A stretch of 64,000 nt of DNA from Amycolatopsis dendrobii (GTDB lineage: Bacteria; Actinomycetota; Actinomycetes; Mycobacteriales; Pseudonocardiaceae). The position numbers and the translations under genes are program-made. The notes below the pieces were generated by a model that ran no database searches, was not told where the DNA came from, and was given only the letters and a program-made list of their open reading frames with translations. Numbering within the stretch: position 1 is the stretch's first letter; the number at the start of each line of letters is the position of its first letter. This document shows, piece by piece, positions 43,189 through 52,150 of this stretch. The stretch spans positions 62,001-126,000 of the forward strand of contig NZ_JACGZW010000019.1 of the NCBI RefSeq assembly GCF_014145675.1, in the 5' to 3' direction.

Positions 43189-44868
43189 GTGACGACGCTG
43201 CGTGCGGTCCGATTCGCCTTCCAGCCGATGTACAGCTTGCACACCGGCGGGGTCGTCGCGTACGAAGCGCTGGCCCGGCCGGGCCGGGGCACGGCGCACG
43301 AACTGCTCGCCGAGGCCCGCCGCGAGGGCAGGCTCACCGAGGTCGACCTCGGGCTGGCCGCCGCGGCGGTACGCCAGGAGGCCGAGCGGCCCAGCGCGCT
43401 TCCGCTGCACCTCAACGTCTCCGCGCGCACGCTCGCGTCGCCGCTGGAGGCGTTCGACGAACTGATCGCCGAACTCGGCGCGGCCGGACGGCGCACCCGC
43501 GACGTGGTGCTGGAGGTCGGGCCGCCGTTCACGCACCTGCCCACCGGCCGCCTGCTCGACGGCATGCGCGCGCTCACCGAACAGGGCTTCCGGCTCGCGC
43601 TCGACGGGCTCGGCCGCGGCGACCTGCCGCTGGCGCTGCTCGCGCAGTCCCCGGTGGACCTGGTGAAACTCGACCGCAGCGTGCTGCGCGGCCTTCCCGG
43701 CGACCCGGCGGCGACGGCGGTGGTCGAGGCGCTGCTGCACTACACGACGCGCACGAACATCCGGCTGGTCGCGACCGGGATCGAGACCGAGTCGCAGCTG
43801 GACGCGGCGCAGAGCCTCGGCGTCCGGATCGCGCAGGGCAATCTGCTCGCACCGCCCGCCGCGCACCGGTCCGCGCCCGCCTCCGGCGCGGTCATCCCGG
43901 AGGACCGGCGCACGCCCGCGCCGCCGCAGGCCCCGCGCGTCGGCGATTTCCTGCGCCCGGCCACCACCTTGCCGGTCGACGCCACCTGCGACGACGTCCG
44001 CGAGGTCCTCGCCGCCGCGGACGCGCCGAGCGGCGTGGTCGGCGTCGACGCGGACAACCGTCCACAATGGTCAGTCGACCGGACGCGATTCCTCGTCACC
44101 ATCACCGGTCCGTACGGACACGCCCTGCACGCGAAGCGGTCCGCCGCGCGGCTGGCGGACAAACCGCACCTGATCGAGGCCGGCGCGAGCGCACTGGAAT
44201 TCCTCGAACTGGTCACCGACGCCGACTGGGGCCGCACCGGCGACGACGTCGTGGTGGTCGACGCGTCCGGGCGCTGTCTCGGCGTCGTGCTGGTGACCGA
44301 GGTCGTGCGCGGGGTCGCCGAGGCGAAGGTCGAGGAGGCGGTCACGCTCAGCCCGCTCACCCGGCTGCCGGGCAGCGAAGCGGCGGCGCGCGACGTCGAA
44401 CGCCGGATCGCGAGCGGCGAGCAGTTCGTGGCGGCGTGGCTGGACGTCGACGCGTTCAAGTCGGTCAACGACAACGCCGGTTTCGCGGCGGGAGACGATC
44501 TGATCCGCGCCTTGGGCGAAACCCTCACCGACCTTTCCCGGCGGCTGCCGCGGATGCGCGTGAGCCACGTCGGCGGCGACGACTTCCTGATCGTGTGCGA
44601 CGTGGACGAGATCGGCACCGTCGCCGCGGCTTTGCTGGACACGCACTGGTCCGCCGAGGGCATGCCGGTCACGGTTTCCCTGGCGACGCTCGTGTGCGGC
44701 AGCGGCACGATTCCGTCCTATCGGGACGCTTCCCGGCTGCTCGCGCCGCTCAAGAAACGCGCCAAGGCCGTTCCCGGCTCCAGCTGGGTCCTCAGCCGCC
44801 CCGGCAGCGACCGCGTCGAGGTCCTGCGCGGCATCGGCAGGGACGTCGCCATCAGCCGGTCGGCCTGA
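43189..44868 (+). CDS. EAL-CBS-GGDEF protein with altered catalytic residues
   Basis: A 559-residue soluble protein in the order EAL (about 5-225), CBS-like pair (about 250-385) and GGDEF (about 390-540). The EAL motif is intact (Y25-E26-A27-L28), as are N76, E109, K160 (VKLD) and Q216. But the DDFGTG motif reads D139-G140-LGRG, losing the second Asp, and the EGVET segment reads TGIET, losing the first Glu, so phosphodiesterase activity is doubtful. The cyclase loop is GGDDF (462-466), with Asp for Glu. GTG 43189. The 3' end overlaps the response-regulator gene by 17 bp, tail to tail. Confidence 0.88.
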   Translation: MTTLRAVRFAFQPMYSLHTGGVVAYEALARPGRGTAHELLAEARREGRLTEVDLGLAAAAVRQEAERPSALPLHLNVSARTLASPLEAFDELIAELGAAGRRTRDVVLEVGPPFTHLPTGRLLDGMRALTEQGFRLALDGLGRGDLPLALLAQSPVDLVKLDRSVLRGLPGDPAATAVVEALLHYTTRTNIRLVATGIETESQLDAAQSLGVRIAQGNLLAPPAAHRSAPASGAVIPEDRRTPAPPQAPRVGDFLRPATTLPVDATCDDVREVLAAADAPSGVVGVDADNRPQWSVDRTRFLVTITGPYGHALHAKRSAARLADKPHLIEAGASALEFLELVTDADWGRTGDDVVVVDASGRCLGVVLVTEVVRGVAEAKVEEAVTLSPLTRLPGSEAAARDVERRIASGEQFVAAWLDVDAFKSVNDNAGFAAGDDLIRALGETLTDLSRRLPRMRVSHVGGDDFLIVCDVDEIGTVAAALLDTHWSAEGMPVTVSLATLVCGSGTIPSYRDASRLLAPLKKRAKAVPGSSWVLSRPGSDRVEVLRGIGRDVAISRSA

Positions 44869-45496
44869 CGAAGCCCGACTCGTAAGCCCGGATCACCGCC
44901 TGCGTCCGGTCCCGCGCACCGAGCTTCGACAGCACGTTCCCGACGTGCGTTTTCACCGTCTGCAGCCCCAGGAACAGCTCCGCCGCGATCTCCCCGTTGG
45001 ACAGTCCCGCCGCCATCAGCCGCAGTACGTCTCGTTCCCGTTCGGTCAGGAAGTCCAGCGGCGCGGCGGCACCCGGCGCGCGGCGGGCGGCCATGCCCCG
45101 GATCGCGGCCGGGAACAGCAGCGAATCCCCCGCCAGCACCGTGCGGATCCCGGCGACGATCTCCTCCGGACGCGCGCGTTTCAGCAGGAATCCGCTCGCG
45201 CCGGCGAGCAGCGCGTCGTACACGTAGTCGTCGTTTTCGAAGGTGGTCACCACGATCACCTTCGGCGGATCCTCCACAGTGGACAGAAGATGCCCGGTCG
45301 CGCGGATCCCGTCCACCGCGGGCATCCGCACGTCCATCAGCACGACGTCCGGCCGCAGCCGGCCGACGAGACCCGGCACCTCCGAGCCGTCGGACGCCTC
45401 GCCGACCACGGTCAGATCCGGTTCGCTGTCCACGATCGCCCGCAGCCCCGCCCGGATCAGCCGTTCGTCGTCCACCAGCAGGACTCGCACGCTCAC
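44852..45496 (-). CDS. NarL/FixJ-type response regulator
   Basis: A 214-residue regulator. Receiver domain 1-120 with acidic pocket VDDERL and phospho-acceptor in VLMDVRMP; TTFEND and LLKRARP provide the Thr and Lys. DNA-binding LuxR-type HTH: LTERERDVLRLMAAGLSNGE and LQTVKTHVGNVLSKLGARDR. GTG 45496 overlaps the kinase stop (GTGA); a second GTG at 45490 is possible. Partner is the adjacent histidine kinase. Confidence 0.95.
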   Translation of the reverse strand: MSVRVLLVDDERLIRAGLRAIVDSEPDLTVVGEASDGSEVPGLVGRLRPDVVLMDVRMPAVDGIRATGHLLSTVEDPPKVIVVTTFENDDYVYDALLAGASGFLLKRARPEEIVAGIRTVLAGDSLLFPAAIRGMAARRAPGAAAPLDFLTERERDVLRLMAAGLSNGEIAAELFLGLQTVKTHVGNVLSKLGARDRTQAVIRAYESGFVRPTG

Positions 45497-46692
45497 CGGT
45501 TCCCCCACGGCACCGTCACCACGACCTCCCAGTTCTCGCCCACCGGTCCCGCGGACAGCTTGCCACCCACCAGCTCCGCCCGCTCCGCCATGCCCCGCAG
45601 ACCGCGTCCGCCGCGGACGCGCGACGGACGGGCCGAACCGAGCGGGTTCGCGACCGCGGCCCGCAACTGCCCGTCCGCGACCGCCAGCGCGACGGTGACC
45701 GGCACCTTGCCCGCGTACCGCACCGCGTTCGTGAGGCATTCCTGCAAAATCCGGTACACCTCGCGGGAAACCACCGCCGGCACCGCGCCGACATCGCCTT
45801 GCACCTCGACGCGGCACTCCGTCCCGGACTGCTGCGTCACGGTGATCAGCGCGGGCAGGTTGGCGAGACCCGCGTGCGGCGTCCGGTCGCGTGCTTCGTC
45901 GCGGAGCAGGCCGAGCACGTGGTCGAGGTCGTCGAGCGCGGTGCGAGCCGATTCCTCGATCGCGGTGAGCGCTTCCTCGGTGAAGCCGGGGTCGGTGTGC
46001 AGCGTCCGCCGTGCGGCCCCGGCTTGCAGCGTGACCACCGAAAGCGCGTGCCCGACGGAATCGTGCAGTTCGCGCGCGAGCCGGGTGCGTTCGGCGAGCT
46101 GGTCGGTGCGGCGTTCGAGCTGTGCGATGCGTTCGGCGGCGGACCAGCCGAGCAACCGGGCCGCCGCGCGGCGCAGCACTCCGCCGAGGGCCCACACGAA
46201 GTAGATCAGCACGACGAAAGCCGCCACGAACGCCGCGGGCAGCCACGCCGAAGCCCAGCCGCGCGGAACCGTCAGATGGAAATCCGGAGTGTCGACAAGC
46301 CGACCGGTGAAGACCGCGTTGATCGCGAACCCGAATCCGGCGGGCAGGGCGAGCGTCGCGAGCCCGGTGAACAAACCGGCCACGACGTGCAGCACGAACA
46401 TCGTCGCGCACCGCAGCCGTCCGCGTCCCGGCGCGGGCTGGGCGAGCAGTTCCCGCACCGCCGCCGCCTCCAGCACCCGCACCGCCGGCAGGAACGCGGT
46501 CGCGGCCAGCACGACGAGCATCACGACGAATCCGGCGACGCTCGCCCATCCCATCGTCGTCGCGAACGGCATCAGCGACGGCATCGCGATCATCGCGAGC
46601 AGCAGGTACGGCACGCTGAGCGCGGCGCCGAGGATCAGGTACACCCATCGGCGATAGGTGACCCCGCTGACCAGCGGACGAAGGAAACGCAC
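45493..46692 (-). CDS. Sensor histidine kinase (HisKA_3 type)
   Basis: A 399-residue membrane kinase. About five hydrophobic segments fill residues 1-180. The dimerisation helix has the phosphorylation motif ARELHDSVGHALSVVTLQAG with the His after E-L. The ATPase part reads ECLTNAVRYAGKVP (N box) and GGRGLRGMAERAELVGG (G box). There is no extracellular domain to speak of, so it would sense membrane or internal signals, like DesK or LiaS. Start GTG 46692 without a clear RBS. Divergent from the methyltransferase. Confidence 0.93.
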   Translation of the reverse strand: MRFLRPLVSGVTYRRWVYLILGAALSVPYLLLAMIAMPSLMPFATTMGWASVAGFVVMLVVLAATAFLPAVRVLEAAAVRELLAQPAPGRGRLRCATMFVLHVVAGLFTGLATLALPAGFGFAINAVFTGRLVDTPDFHLTVPRGWASAWLPAAFVAAFVVLIYFVWALGGVLRRAAARLLGWSAAERIAQLERRTDQLAERTRLARELHDSVGHALSVVTLQAGAARRTLHTDPGFTEEALTAIEESARTALDDLDHVLGLLRDEARDRTPHAGLANLPALITVTQQSGTECRVEVQGDVGAVPAVVSREVYRILQECLTNAVRYAGKVPVTVALAVADGQLRAAVANPLGSARPSRVRGGRGLRGMAERAELVGGKLSAGPVGENWEVVVTVPWGNR

Positions 46693-46775
46693 CCGCCAAT
46701 CCTGACAGGCGGTCCCGGCGGACGCCTCCCTCCAGGGCGGGACCCTGGCGGCGGTTTTCTGGCAGCCTGGATCGC

Positions 46776-47501
46776 ATGCCTTCGGAAGAGAGCACCGTGA
46801 TCAACGATTACGACCTGCTGGCCGAGACCTACACCGCCATGTCGGACACGGAGATCCAGAACGCCTACTACGAGCGGCCCGCCGTGCTGGCGCTGGCCGG
46901 AGACGTGGCCGGACGGCGGATTCTCGACGCGGGCTGCGGCGCCGGACCGCTGACCGTCGCACTGCGCGAACGCGGCGCCGAGGTATCCGGCTTCGACCTG
47001 AGCAGCGGCATGCTCGAGATCGCCCGCCAGCGGCTAGGCCCGGACGTGGACCTGCGCGTCGCCGACGTCGCCGGGCCACTCCCCTACGCCGACAACGCTT
47101 TCGATGACGTCATCGCCTCGCTCGTGCTGCACTACCTGAAGGACTGGGGCCCGACGCTCACCGAATTCCACCGTGTCCTCCGGCCCGGCGGACGGCTGAT
47201 CGTGGTGGTCGACCATCCGTACGCGATCCACCTGCTGCAACGTCAGGCCGGGCAGCAGACGGACTACTCGGCGACTTACGAATGGACCGAGGACTGGGAG
47301 GTCGGCGGCCGGACGACGCCGATGAGCTTCTGGAACCGCCCGCTGCACGCGATGACCGACGCGTTCGCCGAGGCCGGGTTCCGGATCTCGACGATCAGCG
47401 AGCCGAAACCGGTGCCGGAGGCGGAAAAGCTGTTCCCGGAGGACTACCGGATGCTGTGCGTCAGCCCGAGCTTCTTGTTCTTCCTGCTGCAGGCGGAGTA
47501 G
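46776..47501 (+). CDS. Class I SAM-dependent methyltransferase
   Basis: A 241-residue methyltransferase of the UbiE/Methyltransf_11 type. Motif I RRILDAGCGAGPLTVALRE and motif II VSGFDLSSGMLEIARQR bind SAM; FDDVIASLVLHYLKDW and FHRVLRPGGRLIVVV follow. ATG 46776; GTG 46797 behind GGAAGAGAG is an alternative. Substrate unknown. Convergent with snapalysin across a family B palindrome. Confidence 0.92.
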   Translation: MPSEESTVINDYDLLAETYTAMSDTEIQNAYYERPAVLALAGDVAGRRILDAGCGAGPLTVALRERGAEVSGFDLSSGMLEIARQRLGPDVDLRVADVAGPLPYADNAFDDVIASLVLHYLKDWGPTLTEFHRVLRPGGRLIVVVDHPYAIHLLQRQAGQQTDYSATYEWTEDWEVGGRTTPMSFWNRPLHAMTDAFAEAGFRISTISEPKPVPEAEKLFPEDYRMLCVSPSFLFFLLQAE

Positions 47502-47504
47502 GAG

Positions 47505-47550
47505 GTCGTGAGTGGCGATCACGGTTAGAACCGTGATCGCCACTCACGAG
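47505..47550. repeat. Palindromic repeat family B, second copy
   Basis: GTCGTGAGTGGCGATCACGG begins the left arm; the right arm is complementary over 21 bp, with loop AG. It lies between convergent stops at 47501 and 47555, the same setting as the copy at 29074. Confidence 0.88.
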
Positions 47551-47554
47551 GCAC

Positions 47555-48097
47555 TCAGTAGACAGTCTTGGTGACCCGCGTGCCGTCGATCCGGAACCCG
47601 TTGGCCCACAACTGCTGCACCTTCGCCGATTCCTGCGCGTCCGGCTTGGCGTTGGTGCACGAGGTGCCCGGCCCGTGGCCCGACATCAGCTCCGTGCACG
47701 GCCCCTCGTAGTGGTCCGGCAGCCCGAGGTTGTGGCCGAGTTCGTGCGCGGCGATGCGGGTCGGGTCGTAGCCCTCGGCGACCTGGCTCGTGTCCAGGTA
47801 GACGTCTCCGTTGCCGTGCCCGTCGGTCTGCGTGTACGACCCGCCGCTGTTGACCTCGTGGATCTTCACCGTGGCCTTGCCCTCGTCCTTGACCAGCCGC
47901 ACGTCGCTGACCGCGGCGTTCCAGTTGGCCGCGCCCTGGTCGATCTGGGCGACGTAGTCCGGCGCGCCCGCCGAGCTGTAGTAGACGGTGGTCGCCGCGG
48001 CGGCGGACGCGGCGGGTGCGGTCGCCAGGCCGAAGCCCAGCGGAGCGGCGGTCGCCGCGGCCAGTGCGGCGATCCGCCGGAACCCTCGTGCGTGCAT
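47555..48097 (-). CDS. Snapalysin-type secreted zinc metalloprotease (M7)
   Basis: A 180-residue secreted neutral protease. Signal peptide about 1-33 (RRIAALAAATAAPLGFGLA core, cleavage after ASA). The zinc site AAHELGHNLGLPDHY is the HExxHxxGxxD form of snapalysins, with Asp as third ligand type. A Cys pair in GPCTELMSGHGPGTSCTN is a likely disulfide. GGAGG is 6 nt before ATG 48097. Size matches the family (mature about 140). Confidence 0.93.
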   Translation of the reverse strand: MHARGFRRIAALAAATAAPLGFGLATAPAASAAAATTVYYSSAGAPDYVAQIDQGAANWNAAVSDVRLVKDEGKATVKIHEVNSGGSYTQTDGHGNGDVYLDTSQVAEGYDPTRIAAHELGHNLGLPDHYEGPCTELMSGHGPGTSCTNAKPDAQESAKVQQLWANGFRIDGTRVTKTVY

Positions 48098-48258
48098 CGT
48101 GTCCTCCGTACGTCATCGGGAAAGCAAGCAACCCTTTATCCGCTGGATGACGTTAGAAGTTCACCGCCGCGGGCGACTACGTCCGAAAGTAGGACGCTCC
48201 CCCGCGAGAGGGAGGCCCGTCCCGCCCCGGCTGGATCCGCGGGCACCGCGGGGCTGGT

Positions 48259-50202
48259 GTGCTCGTCGGCATGCAAACGCTGCTGCTCGGCCTGCTGGCC
48301 TACGTCGTCGTGCTGTGGCCGCTCGTCGCCGCGGCCCGCAAGGTGCTCGGAGTGCGCGTCGGTCTCGTCCGGGCGCTCGGTGCCGCGCTCGCGGGCTGGC
48401 TCGTCGCGGGCACCGTCATCCGGTTGTTCCCGATCGCCGTGCTGTCCAACGCCGGGGTCGCGATCGGACTGCTGATCCCGCTGGCGGGCAGCGCGCTCGC
48501 GGTGACCCTGCTGGTCCTTTTCGTCGCCGAACTCGCGGTTCCGTCCGGCGGGCCGGGCCTGTTCGCCCGGATGCGGTCGCTGCGCTCCCGCGCCGCCCGC
48601 GCCCGTCGCTACTCGCGCATCATGCGCATCGCGATCCGCCACGGTCTCGGCTCGTTCCTCACCGGCCGGCGCACCGCGGGCCCCGACGGCTCGGCGAAAC
48701 TCGCTCGATCGCTACGACTGGCGCTTGAAGAAGCGGGCGTGACGTTCGTGAAGCTCGGCCAACTGCTTTCGACGCGCGCCGATCTCCTGCCGCCGGTGTA
48801 CATCCGCGAACTCAGCAAGCTGCACGATCAGGTCCCGCCCGCACCCGAAGACGAGGTGCGCGCGTTGCTGCGAGAGGAAATCGACGTGACTGCCTTCGCC
48901 CACATCGACGACGAACCCCTTGCCGCAGCGTCGATCGCGCAGGTTTACGGGGCCCGGCTGCGGTCCGGCGCCGAGGTGGTCGTGAAGGTGCAGCGGCCCG
49001 GGATCCGCGAGCAAGTGGAACGCGACATCGACATCGTCCGCCGCCTCGCCGACGTGCTGTACGTACGCGCCGGCTGGGCACGTTCGCTCGGCGTGCGGGA
49101 ACTGGCCGACGGCTTCGCCGAATCCCTTGAGGACGAACTCGATTTCCGCACCGAAGCCGCGAACATCGAGGCGATCGCCGCGCATCCGGTCCCCGGCGTC
49201 ACCCTTCCGGCTGTCCACAAAGTACTGTCCACGGAACGTGTCCTGGTGATGCGCCGGCTGGACGGCAAACCGCTTTCCGCCGGTTCCGCATGCTCCCGCG
49301 AGGAACTCGCCCGCACCTTCCTGCGCGGCCTGCTCGACCAGGTGCTGCTGGGCGGCGTGTTCCACGCGGATCCGCACCCGGGCAACGTTCTGCTGCTCGA
49401 AGACGGCACCCTCGGCCTGCTCGACTTCGGCTCCGTGGGCCGCCTCGACACCGGCCTGCGCGCCGGCCTGCAAGCCCTGCTGCCAGCCATCGACCGCGGC
49501 GACCCCGCCGGCGTGCGCGACGGGTTGCTGGAAATCGTCAACCGCCCCGACGACCTCGACGAACAACGCCTGGAACGCGCGCTCGGCGCCCTGCTGGCCC
49601 GGCACTTCGGCCCCGGCCGCACGCCCGGTCTCGACCTGTTCACCGGCCTGTTCCGCGTCGTCGCCGACTTCCGCCTGGCCGTCCCGCCGCCGATCGCCGC
49701 GGTGTTCCGCGCGTTGGCGACCATGGAAGGCACGCTCGCGACGCTCGCGCCGAACTTCGACCTGGTCGCCGAATCCCGCGCGTTCGCCACCGAACGCATC
49801 GGCCTGCGCCCGGAAACCCTGCGCCGCACCGTCACCGACGAATTCACCGCGCTGCTTCCGGTCCTGCGCCGCCTCCCCCGCCGGGTCGACCGGATCGGCG
49901 CGGCACTGGAGGAAGGCCGCTTGTCGGTGAACATGCGGCTGTTCTCCGACGAACGCGACCGCGACCTGGTGACCGGCCTGGTGCACGAGGTGCTGCTGGC
50001 GCTGGTCGGCATCGCGACCGGGCTCATGGCCGTGCTGCTGCTGGGCAGTTCCAGCGGTCCGCAGGTGGTGCCCGGGCTGACCCTGAACCACGTGTTCGGC
50101 TACAACCTGCTGATGATCAGCGCGCTGGCGGGACTGCGGCTGCTTTTCGTCGTCTTCCGGCGCTCCGGACGACGGTCCCGAGCAGACCGGCGAACCCGAT
50201 GA
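48259..50202 (+). CDS. UbiB/ABC1-family atypical kinase, membrane protein
   Basis: A 647-residue protein. The first 95 residues contain three membrane segments (TLLLGLLAYVVVLWPLVAAA is the first), and two more lie at the C-terminus (about 575-630). Between them is the ABC1/UbiB kinase-like domain: VTFVKLGQLLSTRADLLP (KxGQ motif), SIAQVYGARL, VVVKVQRPGI, FHADPHPGNVL and GLLDFGSVG. Family members bind ATP and support isoprenoid-lipid (quinone) metabolism; actinomycetes use menaquinone. Start GTG 48259, or ATG 48271. Its last 86 bp overlap the convergent signal-peptidase-like gene. Confidence 0.92.
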   Translation: MLVGMQTLLLGLLAYVVVLWPLVAAARKVLGVRVGLVRALGAALAGWLVAGTVIRLFPIAVLSNAGVAIGLLIPLAGSALAVTLLVLFVAELAVPSGGPGLFARMRSLRSRAARARRYSRIMRIAIRHGLGSFLTGRRTAGPDGSAKLARSLRLALEEAGVTFVKLGQLLSTRADLLPPVYIRELSKLHDQVPPAPEDEVRALLREEIDVTAFAHIDDEPLAAASIAQVYGARLRSGAEVVVKVQRPGIREQVERDIDIVRRLADVLYVRAGWARSLGVRELADGFAESLEDELDFRTEAANIEAIAAHPVPGVTLPAVHKVLSTERVLVMRRLDGKPLSAGSACSREELARTFLRGLLDQVLLGGVFHADPHPGNVLLLEDGTLGLLDFGSVGRLDTGLRAGLQALLPAIDRGDPAGVRDGLLEIVNRPDDLDEQRLERALGALLARHFGPGRTPGLDLFTGLFRVVADFRLAVPPPIAAVFRALATMEGTLATLAPNFDLVAESRAFATERIGLRPETLRRTVTDEFTALLPVLRRLPRRVDRIGAALEEGRLSVNMRLFSDERDRDLVTGLVHEVLLALVGIATGLMAVLLLGSSSGPQVVPGLTLNHVFGYNLLMISALAGLRLLFVVFRRSGRRSRADRRTR

Positions 50203-50887
50203 GGAACAGCCCCGCCCCGGCTCCGGCGGTGATCCGGCCGGTGACCGGTCCGGAATCCGGCTCCGTCGTCCCGGGAAACCCGGCGGCGGTGAACGCGGTC
50301 GTCGCCGGGATCTGCCTGACCCAGAACAGATTCCCGGTCGCCGAGACGACGCCGTGCACCGCGGACAACGACACCGCTCCGCCGCCGGGTTCGTTGACCC
50401 GCCACCGGGAGTCGTCCGCGATGTCCCGCCGGTCCCCCGCCAGGAAAACCGCGCCCGGCGGCACTTTCGCGTAGAAGGGCGTCTGCTCGCCGGCCACGTA
50501 AGGCTCGTCGATCGACTTGCGGTTCACCTTGATCCGGCGCTCCAGGTCGCAGCATTCGACCTCGTCGCCGCCGACCGCGATCACGCGCTGCAGGAACGTC
50601 CCGCGCCGTCCGTCGCCGAACGCGCTCGCGTCGAACACGACAAGGTCGCCGCGGTGGATCTCCTGGCCCTCGCGCAGTCCGAAGACGACCCGCTCGCCCG
50701 ACACGACGGTATTCGCCATCGACCCGCCCGTCACGGTCAGCGACCGGTAACTGAACACCTTGAGGAGCCCGGTCACCGCCACGACCGAGCCCGCGAGCGC
50801 GACCACGACGAAAGCAGCGAGCACCCAGGAAAACCGGCGCGGCGCACGCCCGGCCGGAGGCGGAGCGGCAGGGAAGCCTTCTGTCAC
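50117..50887 (-). CDS. Signal peptidase I homologue lacking the catalytic lysine
   Basis: A 256-residue membrane protein. Membrane segments at about 20-42 and 215-235. Signal-peptidase boxes are present: LTVTGGSMANTV with the nucleophile Ser, RGDLVVFDAS, and VFLAGDRRDIADDSRWR. The box that should read KRV(I/V)G..GD, whose Lys is the general base, reads LQRVIAVGGDEVECC: the codon is CAG (Gln). The nucleophile context is also unusual (SMAN rather than SMxP). It is therefore either inactive or relies on another base. GTG 50887, weak RBS. Overlaps ubiB at its 3' end by 86 bp. Confidence 0.88.
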   Translation of the reverse strand: MTEGFPAAPPPAGRAPRRFSWVLAAFVVVALAGSVVAVTGLLKVFSYRSLTVTGGSMANTVVSGERVVFGLREGQEIHRGDLVVFDASAFGDGRRGTFLQRVIAVGGDEVECCDLERRIKVNRKSIDEPYVAGEQTPFYAKVPPGAVFLAGDRRDIADDSRWRVNEPGGGAVSLSAVHGVVSATGNLFWVRQIPATTAFTAAGFPGTTEPDSGPVTGRITAGAGAGLFLIGFAGLLGTVVRSAGRRRKAAAVPPAR

Positions 50888-51205
50888 GAAGCGATCATCG
50901 GATGGATTCGGACAGTCGTTACCTGGCAGGCTCGCAGGGCATCAGCCTGCGCCGGAGAGCGCCCGCCTAGGTCCCCTCTGGCGCACTCGGCAATCTCACG
51001 GCCGCGGACGCCGTCGCCGGGGCGGCGTGCGCCCCCGGTCGCGAGCCACGCGGAAACCTGACAGCGGGGCCGAGAAACCATCCATCACCGCACGAGGATC
51101 GACAGCTCTCCCTGCCCAGCCAGGCATCGCCCAGGCGGATCGGGCCATTCCGTCCACAATGGATTCGCACGGCTCCGCGCCGCCGTATAGGGCGTTATAC
51201 AGACT
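50888..51205. other. 318-bp intergenic region
   Basis: No gene is visible here. GTATA-GGGCGT-TATAC (51185-51200) is a 5-bp inverted repeat just below the membrane-protein stop at 51206. The rest is GC-rich with no motif I can support. Confidence 0.5.
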
Positions 51206-51628
51206 TCACCGCCCTAGCGTCGCATGCGTAGGCCGGACATCGAACTGTCCGGTCGTGAACCCGGGATTCGACGTGAACGCGACAGTCCCGGCCAGCGCCA
51301 CCACGAACGCCAGCCCGCCCAGCAGTGCGCCCAGCCTGGCGAGATCGGCGCCGTAGCGCCGCGCTCCCGCGAGCAGGCCGAAGACCACTGCCAGCACCGA
51401 GGCCAGCACCGCCAGGAACCACAGCGCGCCCAGCACCAGGACGAACACCTCGGCCACGATCGGGTAGATGCCGCCCATGAGCAGCCTCGGGCGCACGAGG
51501 AGCCAGGCGAGCCAGGTCGCCACCCCGAGCGCGAAACTCACCGCGGCCACGGACACCGCCGCGACGGCCAGGCCGCGCCCGGGTCTGTCCCCGGGAGAGG
51601 ACACGGATGCGGAATCAGGTTCGGTCAT
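51206..51628 (-). CDS. Small membrane protein, four predicted segments
   Basis: A 140-residue protein of unknown function. After a polar N-terminus (MTEPDSASVSSPGDRPGRG) come three to four hydrophobic segments (LAVAAVSVAAVSFALGVA; YPIVAEVFVLVLGALWF; VLASVLAVVFGLL; LGALLGGLAFVVALAGTVA) and a polar tail. This looks like DUF4190-type small membrane proteins of actinomycetes, though I cannot confirm it. ATG 51628. Same strand as the suf operon but separated from it by 123 bp and a terminator. Confidence 0.78.
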   Translation of the reverse strand: MTEPDSASVSSPGDRPGRGLAVAAVSVAAVSFALGVATWLAWLLVRPRLLMGGIYPIVAEVFVLVLGALWFLAVLASVLAVVFGLLAGARRYGADLARLGALLGGLAFVVALAGTVAFTSNPGFTTGQFDVRPTHATLGR

Positions 51629-51709
51629 CGACCAGTCATAGCACCCGGGACCGACAGAAACCGGCGTTCCGCCCGCATGCGCCCGAACGCACCAATCCGG
51701 GATACGCCG

Positions 51710-51742
51710 AAGGCCGCCCCCGGCGATACCGGGAGCGGCCTT
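51710..51742 (-). terminator. Terminator of the suf operon
   Basis: AAGGCCGC (51710-51717) pairs with GCGGCCTT (51735-51742), extended after one mismatch by CCCGG/CCGGG around CGATA. It begins 10 bp beyond the sufT stop at 51752. Confidence 0.8.
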
Positions 51743-51751
51743 CGAAAAGCC

Positions 51752-52150
51752 TCAGACCGTGAAACCGAGCGCCCGCAACTGCTCGCGGCCGTCGTCGGTG
51801 ATCTTTTCCGGGCCCCACGGCGGCATCCAGACCCAGTTGATCCGGAAGTCGTTCACGAGGCCGCCGGACGTCAGCGCCGCCGACGTCTGGTCTTCGATCA
51901 CGTCGGTGAGCGGGCAGGCCGCGGACGTGAGCGTCATGTCGATCGTCGCGGTGTTGTCGGTCTCGACCCGGATGTCGTAGACCAGGCCGAGGTCCACGAC
52001 GTTGATGCCGAGTTCCGGGTCGACGACGTCGCGCATCGCTTCCTCGACGTCCTCGATCTTGGCGATGTCGGCGGGGACGGCGGCGGACTGCTCGGGCAGG
52101 TCCGCGGCGGTGCGCCCCTCGCGCGGGTCGGTGGCCGTCTCTTCGCTCAT
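51752..52150 (-). CDS. sufT: SufT-type MIP18/DUF59 Fe-S assembly factor
   Basis: A 132-residue protein of the MIP18 (DUF59) family helping insertion of Fe-S clusters. MRDVVDPELGINVVDLGLVYDI is the family hallmark; TSAACPLTDVIEDQTSAAL contains the conserved Cys; VWMPPWGPEKITDDGREQL ends the fold. The N-terminal 30 residues are acidic and probably disordered. Last gene of the suf operon, as in mycobacteria. Its AAGGAGG and ATG lie within one arm of a 16-bp inverted repeat and behind a 29-codon ORF, so translation is probably coupled. Confidence 0.94.
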   Translation of the reverse strand: MSEETATDPREGRTAADLPEQSAAVPADIAKIEDVEEAMRDVVDPELGINVVDLGLVYDIRVETDNTATIDMTLTSAACPLTDVIEDQTSAALTSGGLVNDFRINWVWMPPWGPEKITDDGREQLRALGFTV

